NCBI RefSeq assembly: GCF_900188395.1
Contig: NZ_FZOB01000013.1
Coordinates: forward strand, 1-50,095
From: Desulfurobacterium atlanticum
GTDB taxonomy: Bacteria > Aquificota > Aquificia > Desulfurobacteriales > Desulfurobacteriaceae
Length of the DNA stretch: 50,095 bases
Reading direction: 5' to 3'
A program made the translations under genes and the position numbers. A model generated the notes under the pieces. That model did not search any database. It had not been told where the DNA came from and was given only the letters and a program-made list of their open reading frames with translations. Of this stretch, positions 8,401 through 16,369 are shown piece after piece; position 1 is the first letter of the stretch; every line of letters begins with the position of its first letter.

Positions 8401-9293
8401 TCTGCTTCCTCTTTTTTGTAAAGAGCAAGGTATTTAAGGATTTTTTTAAGGGTTATGGGGTTTTTGTCAGGTTTTATTAAAACATTACCGCTTTTTAGTC
8501 CAACTCCTTTTGTTCTGCTGTTTTTTATTGCAAGATAGGTTGCTTTTGACAGCTTCTCTTCAAGAGTGCCTGTGAGTTTTTCAAGTTCAATTATTAATGG
8601 TTTAGCTGTGTTTTTCCCTTCAAACTCTTTTGTGAACAGGGTTCCTTTTCTTGCCGAAACTTTCCAGTGAATGTTCTTTATTTCATCACCAGAAACGTAT
8701 TCTCTTATTTTTTTTATCTCCTCTCTGCCGCTTCCGATTGCTTTTTTTTCATCGCCTTTTTTTCCTTCTTCACTTTTTGGATATTCGGTTTTTAGCGGTG
8801 TAGGATATACGATAAAGTCGGCGTTTATAACCGTTTCTTTTTCAATGTAGAAAAATCCGAAGGGAAATGGAGAAACAATTCTGGCTTTTATCTCTTGTAA
8901 TCTTCCTCTTTCAGGAAAAGTCAGTTCTGTAAATGTACTGCTTTCACTTTTATTATCTACTACAGGTATCAGAGCGGTGCTCTGACCTATTTCAGTTTTT
9001 ATAAGGAAAGATGGGAAAAACTTTTTTTCGTTTTTTACTGTTAGCTTAAAAAGTGTTGGTCTTTTCGCAAACACTTCTGTTATAGGTTCAATTTTTAGTG
9101 AAAGCTTTGACATATTTTTTCTCCCTGCTGTTCCAGAAATCCCAAGAATTGTAAGAAGAAAAGAAACTATTATGTATAGCAGATTATTACCGGTATTTAC
9201 CGCTGCGATACCAAGAAAAATGGTTATTGCTATGAAGAACCAGCCTGTCAGTGTAACTTTTAAACGGGAGGTTCTACTTCTGAAAGTATTGAT
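8397..9293 (-). CDS. DUF58 protein, probably starting at a non-canonical ATC
   Basis: DUF58 partner of MoxR ATPases, possibly a VWA-like scaffold: RKGTLFTKEFEGK and GREEIKKIREYVSGDEI match the family core. The first ATG (9113) gives 238 aa and omits the two N-terminal membrane helices that DUF58 proteins normally carry. The same frame stays open upstream and encodes them (LTGWFFIAITIFLGIAAVNT then GNNLLYIIVSFLLTILG), but has no ATG, GTG or TTG. ATC at 9293-9291 sits 7 bases after AGGAGG (9306-9301) and gives 298 aa. I chose it. Alternatives: a CTG at 9251-9249, or an error in the sequence. Confidence 0.75.
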   Translation of the reverse strand: MNTFRSRTSRLKVTLTGWFFIAITIFLGIAAVNTGNNLLYIIVSFLLTILGISGTAGRKNMSKLSLKIEPITEVFAKRPTLFKLTVKNEKKFFPSFLIKTEIGQSTALIPVVDNKSESSTFTELTFPERGRLQEIKARIVSPFPFGFFYIEKETVINADFIVYPTPLKTEYPKSEEGKKGDEKKAIGSGREEIKKIREYVSGDEIKNIHWKVSARKGTLFTKEFEGKNTAKPLIIELEKLTGTLEEKLSKATYLAIKNSRTKGVGLKSGNVLIKPDKNPITLKKILKYLALYKKEEAE

Positions 9294-10183
9294 TTTATTA
9301 CCTCCTCTCTGGGAATGGAACTGTATTCCTCTTTTGGCACTACCCTGTGGGGAATAACGTAAAGAGCAACCTCTAAAACATCTTCAGGAATAACATAATC
9401 TCTTCCTTTTAAAAATGCGTTTGCCCTTGCCATTTTTCCAAGGGTTAAGGTTCCTCTTACAGAAAGTCCAGATTCAAGAAATTTACTGTTTCTTGTTTTC
9501 CACCCTATATCAACGATATATTTCCCGATTTTTTCAGACATATATATAGCTTTTGTTTTTTTCACTCCTTCTAAAAGCTCTTCCTTTGAAAGGATGGGAG
9601 AAAGGGTTTCTATCTCTTCCCGGGTATCTTTACCTATAACTATCGCTATTTCAGATTCCCTGTCAGGGTATCCTATGGCTGTTTTTGCTGTGAAGCGGTC
9701 AAGTTGTGATTCAGGAAGGGGAAATGCACCTATCTGTTCAAGGGGATTCTGGGTGGCTATGACAAAAAATGGCTCTGGAAGTTTGTAGGTTTTACCGTCA
9801 ACTGTAACCTGCCGTTCTTCCATAGCTTCAAGAAGTGCACTCTGGGTTTTTGGCATTGCACGGTTTATCTCATCTATCAGAACTATATTGTTGAACACAG
9901 GTCCCTTTTTAAACTCAAACTCTTTTGTTTTTTGATTAAATATGGAAACGCCTGTTATATCTGATGGCATAAGGTCTGAAGTGCACTGAATTCTTCCAAA
10001 TGATAAATTTAAAATTTTTGCTATTCCAAGGGCAAGAGTTGTTTTTCCAACGCCGGGAATATCTTCAACTAAAAGATGCCCTTCCGAAAGGATTGTTAAA
10101 AAGGCCGTTCTGATTACAGTTTCTTTACCTTTTATATACTTTCCAAGGACTTTTATGCATAAATTTAATTTATCCTGAACCAT
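9260..10183 (-). CDS. MoxR-family AAA+ ATPase
   Basis: A 307-residue AAA+ chaperone-like ATPase of the MoxR family. Walker A is IPGVGKTTLA (G44-T49), Walker B is IVLIDEINRA, followed by the sensor 1 ATQNPLEQIGAFPLPESQLDRF block that is nearly invariant in MoxR. It heads an operon with DUF58, TgpA-like and rhodanese genes. Such trios are thought to assemble or activate a protein partner, often by inserting metal or cofactor. Here the client is not identifiable. Its 3' end overlaps the DUF58 start by 34 bases. Confidence 0.95.
   Translation of the reverse strand: MVQDKLNLCIKVLGKYIKGKETVIRTAFLTILSEGHLLVEDIPGVGKTTLALGIAKILNLSFGRIQCTSDLMPSDITGVSIFNQKTKEFEFKKGPVFNNIVLIDEINRAMPKTQSALLEAMEERQVTVDGKTYKLPEPFFVIATQNPLEQIGAFPLPESQLDRFTAKTAIGYPDRESEIAIVIGKDTREEIETLSPILSKEELLEGVKKTKAIYMSEKIGKYIVDIGWKTRNSKFLESGLSVRGTLTLGKMARANAFLKGRDYVIPEDVLEVALYVIPHRVVPKEEYSSIPREEVIKSILSEVEPPV
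9301..9310 (-). promoter_or_regulatory. Shine-Dalgarno deciding the DUF58 start
   Basis: On the minus strand AGAGAGGAGG (9310-9301) lies inside the moxR coding sequence, 7 bases before ATC (9293-9291) in the DUF58 frame. It is a perfect ribosome-binding site that no canonical start codon uses. Confidence 0.55.
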
Positions 10184-10319
10184 CTTTTTCTCCTTATGTT
10201 GTGAGTAAATTTAATGCGAAATAGACAAAATGGTGTAAATGATAGTCGTTTTTAAAATCTCTTTGCATTTTAATGGTAAAATCCTGCGGAATAAAAATCT
10301 TAAAAGGAGGAGGAAAACT

Positions 10320-10568
10320 ATGAACATCAATGCTGTAGAGCTTTTGAAAGAGTCGTGGCAGGACTTGAAAGGAAACTGGAAGCCTTTTTATACGGTAGCT
10401 TCCATTTACGGGATAACGATGATTGCTGTTCAGGTACTTGCTGAGATTCTTTATGCAGTTCGTCTTGGTCTTATAGGGTGGACCATTTCAACCATATTTT
10501 CCATTCTTTTGGGCGGCGGATTTACCTATGCCGTTTTGAGGTTTGTAAAAGGGGAAAACCGGAAATAA
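10320..10568 (+). CDS. membrane protein, N-terminal half of a split gene
   Basis: 82 residues with two hydrophobic helices (about 24-48 and 51-72). ATG 10320 follows a strong AAGGAGGAGG with a suitable gap; the frame extends upstream to 10239 but without support. The protein resembles the first half of YciC/DUF975-type membrane proteins, and the next frame continues as the second half. It stops at TAA 10566-10568, whose last A starts the next ATG. This is either a natural two-gene arrangement or one gene broken by a one-base frameshift near 10550-10565. See findings. Confidence 0.6.
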   Translation: MNINAVELLKESWQDLKGNWKPFYTVASIYGITMIAVQVLAEILYAVRLGLIGWTISTIFSILLGGGFTYAVLRFVKGENRK

Positions 10569-10936
10569 TGGATGTTTTCGCTCTTTTTGAGAATATGGGA
10601 CTTGGAGTAAATTACGTTGTGATGTCTATTTTAAAAAATATACTTATCGCTATAGGTTTTCTACTTCTTGTTATTCCGGGAATTTATCTTTCAGTAGGAT
10701 ATATGTTTTCTTCTTTTCTTATGATTGATAAAGGTTTGTCTCCGTGGGAGGCTCTTGAGACAAGTAGAAAAACGGTGCATAAAAATTGGTTGCAGTATTT
10801 TCTTTTTATCCTTGTGATTGTTATTGTGAATATAATAGGAGCAATTCCACTGGGGCTTGGGTTTATTATTACAATTCCTGTTTCCTATGTTGCTGTTACA
10901 AAACTTTATTACAGGGTTTTTGATTCTGCAGTTTGA
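10568..10936 (+). CDS. membrane protein, C-terminal half of a split gene
   Basis: 122 residues with two or three membrane helices (NILIAIGFLLLVIPGIYLSV near 24-43 and YFLFILVIVIVNIIGAIPLG near 78-97). The segment IPGIYLSVGYMFSSF followed by MIDKGLSPWEALETSRK is characteristic of YciC/DUF975-like proteins of unknown function, which normally have these helices in the same chain as the preceding frame. The start overlaps the previous stop (TAATG), with no good ribosome-binding site of its own. The 3' end overlaps convergent murC by 28 bases. Confidence 0.65.
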   Translation: MDVFALFENMGLGVNYVVMSILKNILIAIGFLLLVIPGIYLSVGYMFSSFLMIDKGLSPWEALETSRKTVHKNWLQYFLFILVIVIVNIIGAIPLGLGFIITIPVSYVAVTKLYYRVFDSAV

Positions 10937-12288
10937 AGTTTAGAGAGAATTTTTTCTCCAAGTTTATATATGTTTCCGGCTCCCATTGTTAAAACTATGT
11001 CTCCTGGCTTTAGCTTTTTGAGTAGTCGGGATTCTATCTCCTCAAAGTTTTTTCCATACTCTGCACCGCTTAATTTTGCGAGCATCTCTCCGCAGATACC
11101 TTCTATAGGTTCTTCTCCTGCAGAGTAGATGGCTGTGATTGTAAGGTTGTCTATTTTCTTAAGAGTTTTTATAAACTCTTTCCAGAGTGCTTTTGTTCGG
11201 GTGTATCTGTGAGGCTGGAATACCACATATATTTTTCTCTCGGGAAATGTTTCCTTTAATCCCTGATAGGTTGCTTCTATTTCTGTGGGATGATGTCCGT
11301 AATCATCAAATATAAGAATATTGTTACAGCAGCCTTTAAGCTCCATTCTTCTCTTTGCATTTTTAAAGTTTTCAAGTGAACAGGTTATTTTTTCAAAAGG
11401 AATTCCTGCTTCAAGTCCAAGGGCTACGGCGGCAAGAGCGTTAAGTATATTGTGCTTACCGGGGATGGTAAGGGTTAGTGTTCCAAGTGTTTTCCCTTTG
11501 TAAAGTATTTCGGCTTTGGTTTTTCCGTTTACCGATTTTATATTTTTTGCAGAAAACTCAAATTCCGGATTAAAACCGTAAATTACCTTTTTTTTGTAGA
11601 TTTTTGGAAGAATTTCCATCACATTTTTGCATTCACCACACAGGAAAACCTTTCCGTAAAAGGAGGTTCTGTTTGCAAATTCAACGAAGGAAGATTTTAT
11701 ATTTTCAAGAGTTTTGTAGAAATCAAGATGGTCGCTATCTATGTTGGTTATTACACTTATAGATGGAAGAATTTTTAAAAATGTTCCGTCGCTTTCATCT
11801 GTTTCGGCTACCATCAGTGAGCTTTTTCCATAGTGTGCATTTTTACCTTCTAAAAAATCAAGTTTTCCTCCAACAAGAATTGTTGGGTCAAGTTCTGCGT
11901 CAAAGAGAACTTTTGCTATCATGGAGCTTGTGGTTGTCTTTCCGTGGGTTCCAGCTACAGAAATTCCTTCTTTAAACCGCATCAGTTCTGAAAGAGCGTC
12001 ACATCTTGGAATTACCGGAATACCTTTCTCCTTTGCAGCAACTATTTCAGGATTTGTCTCTTTAGCGGCGGTTGTGTGAATTACAACATCGCTGTTTTCC
12101 ACATTTTCTTTTCGGTGGCCTATATAAATTTTAATGTTTTCCTTCTTTAGAAATTCTGTTGTATCGCTCTCTTTTATATCTGAGCCCGTTACGTTATATC
12201 CCTCTTTCTTAAAAAGGTATGCAAGTCCTGATATTCCAATCCCGCCGATACCTATAAAGTGAAGATTTTTTGTTTTGAATTTGAACAT
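10909..12288 (-). CDS. murC: UDP-N-acetylmuramate--L-alanine ligase
   Basis: ATP-dependent addition of L-Ala to UDP-MurNAc in cytoplasmic peptidoglycan synthesis. 459 residues, normal for MurC. Visible: the N-terminal Rossmann motif GIGGIGISG (about 13-21), the ATP loop GTHGKTTT (113-120), ETDESDGTF, ITNIDSDHLDFY, GKHNILNA and DDYGHHPTEI. ATG 12288 follows AGGAG. It is not in a mur cluster here. An insertion sequence lies 73 bases upstream of the start codon, and a TATAAT -10 lies in the interval. Confidence 0.97.
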   Translation of the reverse strand: MFKFKTKNLHFIGIGGIGISGLAYLFKKEGYNVTGSDIKESDTTEFLKKENIKIYIGHRKENVENSDVVIHTTAAKETNPEIVAAKEKGIPVIPRCDALSELMRFKEGISVAGTHGKTTTSSMIAKVLFDAELDPTILVGGKLDFLEGKNAHYGKSSLMVAETDESDGTFLKILPSISVITNIDSDHLDFYKTLENIKSSFVEFANRTSFYGKVFLCGECKNVMEILPKIYKKKVIYGFNPEFEFSAKNIKSVNGKTKAEILYKGKTLGTLTLTIPGKHNILNALAAVALGLEAGIPFEKITCSLENFKNAKRRMELKGCCNNILIFDDYGHHPTEIEATYQGLKETFPERKIYVVFQPHRYTRTKALWKEFIKTLKKIDNLTITAIYSAGEEPIEGICGEMLAKLSGAEYGKNFEEIESRLLKKLKPGDIVLTMGAGNIYKLGEKILSKLQTAESKTL

Positions 12289-12322
12289 ACTGACGATTCT
12301 CCTGACTAAATCTGAACAAATA

Positions 12323-12328
12323 ATTATA
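12323..12328 (-). promoter_or_regulatory. murC -10 element
   Basis: TATAAT on the minus strand, 34 bases before the murC ATG. The -35 position, about 12346-12351, has no good match (TCAATT) and falls right at the border with the insertion sequence's target duplication. Confidence 0.45.
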
Positions 12329-12330
12329 CC

Positions 12331-13326
12331 TTATAAATCAAGCAAAATTGAGATTTCAGGGGAAAGTGTTTGAAAAATCATCCAGACAAAGAACAAAACT
12401 CCCATGTTAAAGAGGATAAACTTAGCTAAAACAAACAGTTGAGCTATATGAAAGCTCTTTGTTCTCTCGTAACTACCAACATCCTGCTTAACTTCTCAAA
12501 AAATACTCTCTATCAGTCCTCTAAACCTGTAAATTTCATCAGATTCTAAAAGCTTTTTGCATTTAAGCCTAATCTCAGATTTAATTCCCTTCCTTAATGT
12601 TTCTTTCATCTTTATGTAAGGTTTTAAGCCTGCTAACAGAACAAGCTCAATAAACTTAATGCTGTCATAAGCTTTGTCTCCTAAAAATGGCTTTCCTTTC
12701 AAAGCTCTCCATATAAATCCCCTTTCGTTTAACCACCTAACTATTTTCTCTCCAAGTTTCACTTCCGAAGCGTAACTCTTTCCAGGTAATGCAGTAAGAA
12801 TGAACCTTTTTCCATCTTTTAGATGAACGCTTAATACAACAACTTTAACGTGGCTTTTTACCTCCTTTATCTCTTTGCCTCTTAGAATTTTCAATGGATA
12901 AATCTCATTGTATTTGAAACCAGTTCCATCTATTATCAGAAATCTTAGTTCCTTATGATACTTCCCTAAGAGTCTTCGGGAAACAAAGTTCAGAAAATCT
13001 ATAAGGAGAATGGAAGGTAGTTGCTTGAGTCGGTAATAATAGGTTGAAAAATCAGGAATATTCTCTCTTCCAAATATCTGAACTGCCAAATATTCAAGGT
13101 CTCTGAATGATAGGTTCCAGGCTACTTGGAGGAAAAGAAGGGTAAGAATTATCTCGTCAGGGTATTTCTTGGGTCTTCCTCTTTTGGTTCTAAAAGGATA
13201 TAAATATACCAGTACAGCCTGTCCTCTCCGGTTCATGTATGTTTTTGATAGGTTGAGTACTTTGTGGAAATTTAGTCTTTTCGCTTTCATACCGGAGAGG
13301 ATAGGCTTTTTTCTTGATTTTGGCAA
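12331..13326 (-). pseudogene. DDE transposase with in-frame TGA after the catalytic Glu
   Basis: TTG at 13326 starts just inside the right terminal repeat, with GAGGG 10 bases upstream. The frame reaches TGA at 12498-12496 after 276 residues, then continues open to TAA at 12333-12331. Catalytic residues are visible: IIDGTGFK, FLGDKAYDS, and a YREK motif with Y-2-R-3-E-6-K spacing (YRFRGLIESIF, stop, EVKQ) that is exact only if the TGA counts as one residue. The position is usually Gly, so GGA to TGA is the likely change. Beyond 12362 the frame leaves the element into flanking DNA. Probably inactive unless the TGA is read through. Confidence 0.85.
12351..12361. repeat. target-site duplication, left copy
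   Basis: AGATTTCAGGG here is repeated exactly at 13342-13352 on the other side of the insertion sequence. Length is 11 bp with no mismatch. Confidence 0.85.
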
Positions 13327-13341
13327 TTTTCAAACACCCTC
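12362..13341 (-). mobile_element. 980-bp insertion sequence, IS4/IS5-type DDE element
   Basis: Complete element bounded by 15-bp terminal inverted repeats: GAAAGTGTTTGAAAA at 12362-12376 and, read on the minus strand, GAGGGTGTTTGAAAA at 13341-13327 (13 of 15 match). Both sides carry the same 11-bp AGATTTCAGGG, the direct duplication made on insertion. It carries one transposase gene on the minus strand. The short gap between the second Asp and the Glu looks IS5-like, while an 11-bp duplication is closer to IS4, so I leave the family open. The exact duplication suggests a fairly recent insertion between murC and the Memo gene. Confidence 0.9.
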
Positions 13342-13352
13342 AGATTTCAGGG
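13342..13352. repeat. target-site duplication, right copy
   Basis: AGATTTCAGGG, identical to 12351-12361, directly after the right inverted repeat of the insertion sequence. Confidence 0.85.
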
Positions 13353-13405
13353 TTATATTTAATAATGCAGATTAAATTAACAACTTTATTTTAAAGGGGG
13401 AAGTA

Positions 13406-14206
13406 ATGGTACGTTATCCAGCGGTGGCAGGTCAGTTTTATCCTGCGTTACCAGAAGATTTAAAACTTATGTTGGATTCTATGTGCGAGCCGGCACCGAA
13501 GGTAAAAGCTAAGGCTGTTATTGTTCCACATGCTGGATATATCTATTCTGGTAAGGTTGCAGGTGCTACATACAGCAGAGTTGAAATACCTGATAATAAC
13601 ATTATTATAGGTCCAAACCATACAGGTCTTGGGAAAAAAGTGTCTGTTTTCCCAGATGGAGTCTGGGTTACGCCTTTTGGCGAAGTGCCTGTTAATTCGG
13701 AGATTGTATCCAGGCTTGTTTCGTATCCCCCTTATGAGCCGGATGTGAACGCTCACATATATGAGCATTCTCTTGAAGTTCAGGTGCCTTTCCTTCAATA
13801 TTGTTCAGGTTTTAGAGAATCTCTGTCAATAGTTCCTGTTGTTTTTAGCTTTTTAGACTATACTGTTTGTGAACAGGCAGGTAAAGTGCTTGCCAATGCC
13901 ATTGCTGATGAGGATGGTCTTATTGTGATAAGTACAGATTTTTCTCATTATGTTCCTGCAGATAAGGCTAAGGAACTTGATTCGCTGGCGATTGACGCGA
14001 TTTTAAATCTTAACCCTTACGAGCTTTATGAGAGGGTAGTCACGTATAACATTTCTATGTGTGGCGTAATTCCGGCTACAGTTGGTATTATAGCAGCAAA
14101 ACTTTTAGGAGCTGAAAATGCAGAGCTTGTAATGTATAGAACCTCTGGAGATGTTACAAATAATTACAAAGAGGTTGTCAGTTATGCTGGAATAATCATA
14201 TATTAA
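13406..14206 (+). CDS. amrB: MEMO/AmmeMemoRadiSam protein B
   Basis: 266-residue Memo-family protein. Family signs seen: VRYPAVAGQFYPA at the N-terminus, VPHAGYIYSGKVAG, IIIGPNHTGLG, EHSLEVQVPFLQY, VISTDFSHYVP and the CGVIPATVG segment. The fold is related to extradiol dioxygenases, and His and Asp residues in these motifs could hold a metal. In many prokaryotes it forms a set with an AMMECR1 protein and a radical SAM protein, but neither is nearby. AAAGGGGGAAG precedes the ATG. The reaction is not established. The insertion sequence upstream may have displaced its promoter. Confidence 0.9.
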   Translation: MVRYPAVAGQFYPALPEDLKLMLDSMCEPAPKVKAKAVIVPHAGYIYSGKVAGATYSRVEIPDNNIIIGPNHTGLGKKVSVFPDGVWVTPFGEVPVNSEIVSRLVSYPPYEPDVNAHIYEHSLEVQVPFLQYCSGFRESLSIVPVVFSFLDYTVCEQAGKVLANAIADEDGLIVISTDFSHYVPADKAKELDSLAIDAILNLNPYELYERVVTYNISMCGVIPATVGIIAAKLLGAENAELVMYRTSGDVTNNYKEVVSYAGIIIY

Positions 14207-14254
14207 TGATGTGATGAAAGAAGCTAACAAAGTTAAAGAGAAAGGAGTGTAAAA

Positions 14255-14536
14255 TTGGAGAGAGAGATGGATTATCAGAAGATTAGTGAAATTATGAAAG
14301 CTCTTTCACATCCTACAAGGCTTCAAATAGTTGAGTATCTTGCTGAGGGTGAGAAGTGTGTGAAAGATATATGGGAGGAGCTTGATATACCTCAACCTAC
14401 AGCTTCTCAGCACATAAATGTTTTGAAAAATGCAGGGGTTATCTGCTACAAAAAAGAGGGAGTTAGAACCTGTTACAGGATTAAGGATGAAAGGGTGGTA
14501 AAAATACTGAATATACTTAAAGAGGAGGAAAAGTAA
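14255..14536 (+). CDS. ArsR-family transcription regulator, Cys-containing
   Basis: 93-residue winged-helix repressor. TTG 14255 is chosen because AAAGGAG (14241-14247) lies 7 bases upstream; an ATG at 14267 is also possible. HTH elements: [16 protein letters not shown], then [20 protein letters not shown] (recognition helix). Cysteines C35, C64 and C73 could sense metal, thiol or persulfide; the classical ELCVCDL pair is reduced to one Cys (EKCVKDI). It is followed at once by trxA, trxB and a TlpA-like gene, so it probably controls this thiol-redox operon and itself. The effector is unknown. Confidence 0.88.
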   Translation: MEREMDYQKISEIMKALSHPTRLQIVEYLAEGEKCVKDIWEELDIPQPTASQHINVLKNAGVICYKKEGVRTCYRIKDERVVKILNILKEEEK

Positions 14537-14537
14537 G

Positions 14538-14864
14538 ATGGCAAGAGAGATTCAAACAGTGGAAGAATTTGAAAGGGAAGTTTTGTCTTCTGATGTTCCC
14601 GTGCTTGTGGATTTCTGGGCTCCGTGGTGTGGTCCATGTAGAATGCTTGCACCAACAATAGAGGAGCTTTCAGAACAATACGCTGGGAAGGTGAAAGTTT
14701 TTAAGGTTAATACAGATGACCTTCCTATGCTTGCCATGCAGTATGGTATTAGAGGTATTCCAACTGTTATGCTTTTTGTAAACGGAGAACCTGTTGATGT
14801 TAAAGTTGGGCTTCAGCCAAAAGCTGCTTTTGAGCAAACGATAGAAAGATATTTAGGAGAGTAA
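14538..14864 (+). CDS. trxA: thioredoxin
   Basis: 108-residue cytoplasmic thiol-disulfide oxidoreductase. The active site WCGPC has C31 and C34, and the cis-proline loop [11 protein letters not shown] is present. Length and motifs are standard. It starts one base after the ArsR stop and ends 3 bases before trxB, so electron donor and acceptor are made together. The ATG is preceded by AGAGGAGGAAAAG. Confidence 0.97.
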   Translation: MAREIQTVEEFEREVLSSDVPVLVDFWAPWCGPCRMLAPTIEELSEQYAGKVKVFKVNTDDLPMLAMQYGIRGIPTVMLFVNGEPVDVKVGLQPKAAFEQTIERYLGE

Positions 14865-14867
14865 TAG

Positions 14868-15800
14868 ATGTTTGATAAAGTGTGGGATGTAATTGTTGTG
14901 GGAGCAGGGCCTGGTGGCCTTGCTTCTGCTATTTATACAGGTAGAAGCAATCTTTCTACTCTGGTTATTGATGCGATGTTTCCAGGTGGACAGCTTCTTG
15001 TTACAGAGATGATAGAAAACTATCCTGGTTTTCCAGAGCCGATGGCTGGATTTGAGCTTTCTGACAGGATGAAAAAGCAGGCAGAAAAGTTTGGAGCGGT
15101 TATAGAGACTGGCTATTCTGTTTCAAAGGTTTCCCTTGATGGAGACCTGTTTGTCCTTGATATGGAATCAGGTGGCAGTTTAAAATCAAAAACGGTTATA
15201 TGGGCAGCAGGTTCTACTCCTAAAAAGCTTGGAGTTCCAGGAGAAGCAGAGTTTTTAGGCAGAGGCGTTTCTTACTGTGCCGTATGTGATGGTGCTCTTT
15301 TTAAGGATAGAGATGTTGCCGTAATAGGTGGAGGAGATTCGGCTCTTGAGGAAGCGCTTTTCCTTACAAAGTTTGCAAGAAAAGTTTATCTTATCCATCG
15401 CAGGGATAAGTTTAGGGCGGTTCCTATACTTCAGGACAGGGTAAAAGAGAACGAAAAAATAGAGCCTGTGATGAATAAGACGGTTGATTCTATAAAGGGT
15501 GAGCAGTTTGTTGAATCTATAGACCTTAAAGATGCAGTTTCTGGAGAGATTAGTAAGCTTAATGTTGACGGAGTGTTTATTTTTATAGGTCATGAACCTA
15601 ATACTGAACCGATTGCCCATCTTGTAGAACTTGATGATAGAGGTTATGTTATAACAGATGATGAGATGAAAACAGCAACTCCCGGTCTTTTTGCCGCGGG
15701 AGATGTGAGAAGGAAACCTTTAAAACAGGTTGTAACAGCGACAGCAGATGGAGCTGTAGCTGCCATGTCTGCATCAAAATATTTAGAGGAGAAGGAATGA
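14868..15800 (+). CDS. trxB: thioredoxin reductase
   Basis: 310-residue flavoprotein that passes electrons from NAD(P)H through FAD to thioredoxin. FAD site GAGPGG (12-17), redox pair CAVC (C137 and C140), nucleotide-site GGGDSA and HRRDKFRA with basic residues that favour NADPH, and the C-terminal FAD block GLFAAGDVRRKPLKQ. Overlaps the next gene by 4 bases. Its direct coupling to trxA and an ArsR regulator suggests regulated thiol homeostasis. Confidence 0.96.
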   Translation: MFDKVWDVIVVGAGPGGLASAIYTGRSNLSTLVIDAMFPGGQLLVTEMIENYPGFPEPMAGFELSDRMKKQAEKFGAVIETGYSVSKVSLDGDLFVLDMESGGSLKSKTVIWAAGSTPKKLGVPGEAEFLGRGVSYCAVCDGALFKDRDVAVIGGGDSALEEALFLTKFARKVYLIHRRDKFRAVPILQDRVKENEKIEPVMNKTVDSIKGEQFVESIDLKDAVSGEISKLNVDGVFIFIGHEPNTEPIAHLVELDDRGYVITDDEMKTATPGLFAAGDVRRKPLKQVVTATADGAVAAMSASKYLEEKE

Positions 15801-16369
15801 AAAGAAAACTGCTTTTAGCTTCTCTGATTTTTGCTGTGGCTCTTTCCGGATGCGGAAAAAAGGAAGAGAAAAGTGCTACGGTGGAAAAGCCACATGTTGA
15901 GGAGAAAGCGGTAGAATCCCAGAAGCCAAAATGTGTTCCAGGATACAATTTTGAACTTGTTTCTGTTGATGGGAAAAAGGTTTCTCTTTCCGATTTTAAA
16001 GGTAAAGTGGTAATTCTTCAGTTTTTTGGAGAGTTCTGTCCCACCTGCCTGAAAGAGATTCCTTACCTTAACGAGCTGTATGAGAAATATAAAGGTAAAG
16101 TGGTTGTTATAGGGATGAATACCGATTACGAGGGAACACCTCCTCCAAGGCTTAAAAAGTTTGTGGAGAGTAAGGGGATAAAATATCCGGTGGTTGTTGT
16201 TGACGGTAAAACATGGATGAACTATCCAGGATTTTTCACGGGAAGCGATATAATTCCACAGACATTTTTCCTTGATAAGAGCGGAAATGTTTGCTACTAC
16301 GGAGTAGGTTTTGCTCCAGGTGATGAGATGAGATATAAAACAGCGGTAGAGCGGTTGCTTCAGGGATGA
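15797..16369 (+). CDS. TlpA-like thioredoxin-fold lipoprotein
   Basis: 190 residues. A lipoprotein signal with lipobox LSGC (C19) directs it to the cell envelope. After a Lys/Glu linker comes an AhpC/TSA-TlpA thioredoxin fold with FFGEFCPTC (C81, C84) as redox pair, and DIIPQTFFLDKSG with the cis-proline. Likely a reductase for envelope cysteines, for example cytochrome c maturation or disulfide repair. It overlaps trxB and engB by 4 bases each, tying it to the cytoplasmic thioredoxin pair, although electrons would still need a membrane carrier, which is not in the window. Confidence 0.92.
   Translation: MKRKLLLASLIFAVALSGCGKKEEKSATVEKPHVEEKAVESQKPKCVPGYNFELVSVDGKKVSLSDFKGKVVILQFFGEFCPTCLKEIPYLNELYEKYKGKVVVIGMNTDYEGTPPPRLKKFVESKGIKYPVVVVDGKTWMNYPGFFTGSDIIPQTFFLDKSGNVCYYGVGFAPGDEMRYKTAVERLLQG

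Noticed and set aside
10547-10568. Programmed -1 frameshift joining the two membrane-protein frames
   Set aside because: No X XXY YYZ slippery heptamer is in the right frame, and the TAATG overlap offers a plain re-initiation route.
12496-12498. TGA read as an amino acid (recoded genetic code or selenocysteine)
   Set aside because: TGA serves as the normal stop of other genes here (cheA, flgH), and no selenocysteine hairpin or family precedent is evident. A nonsense mutation is simpler.
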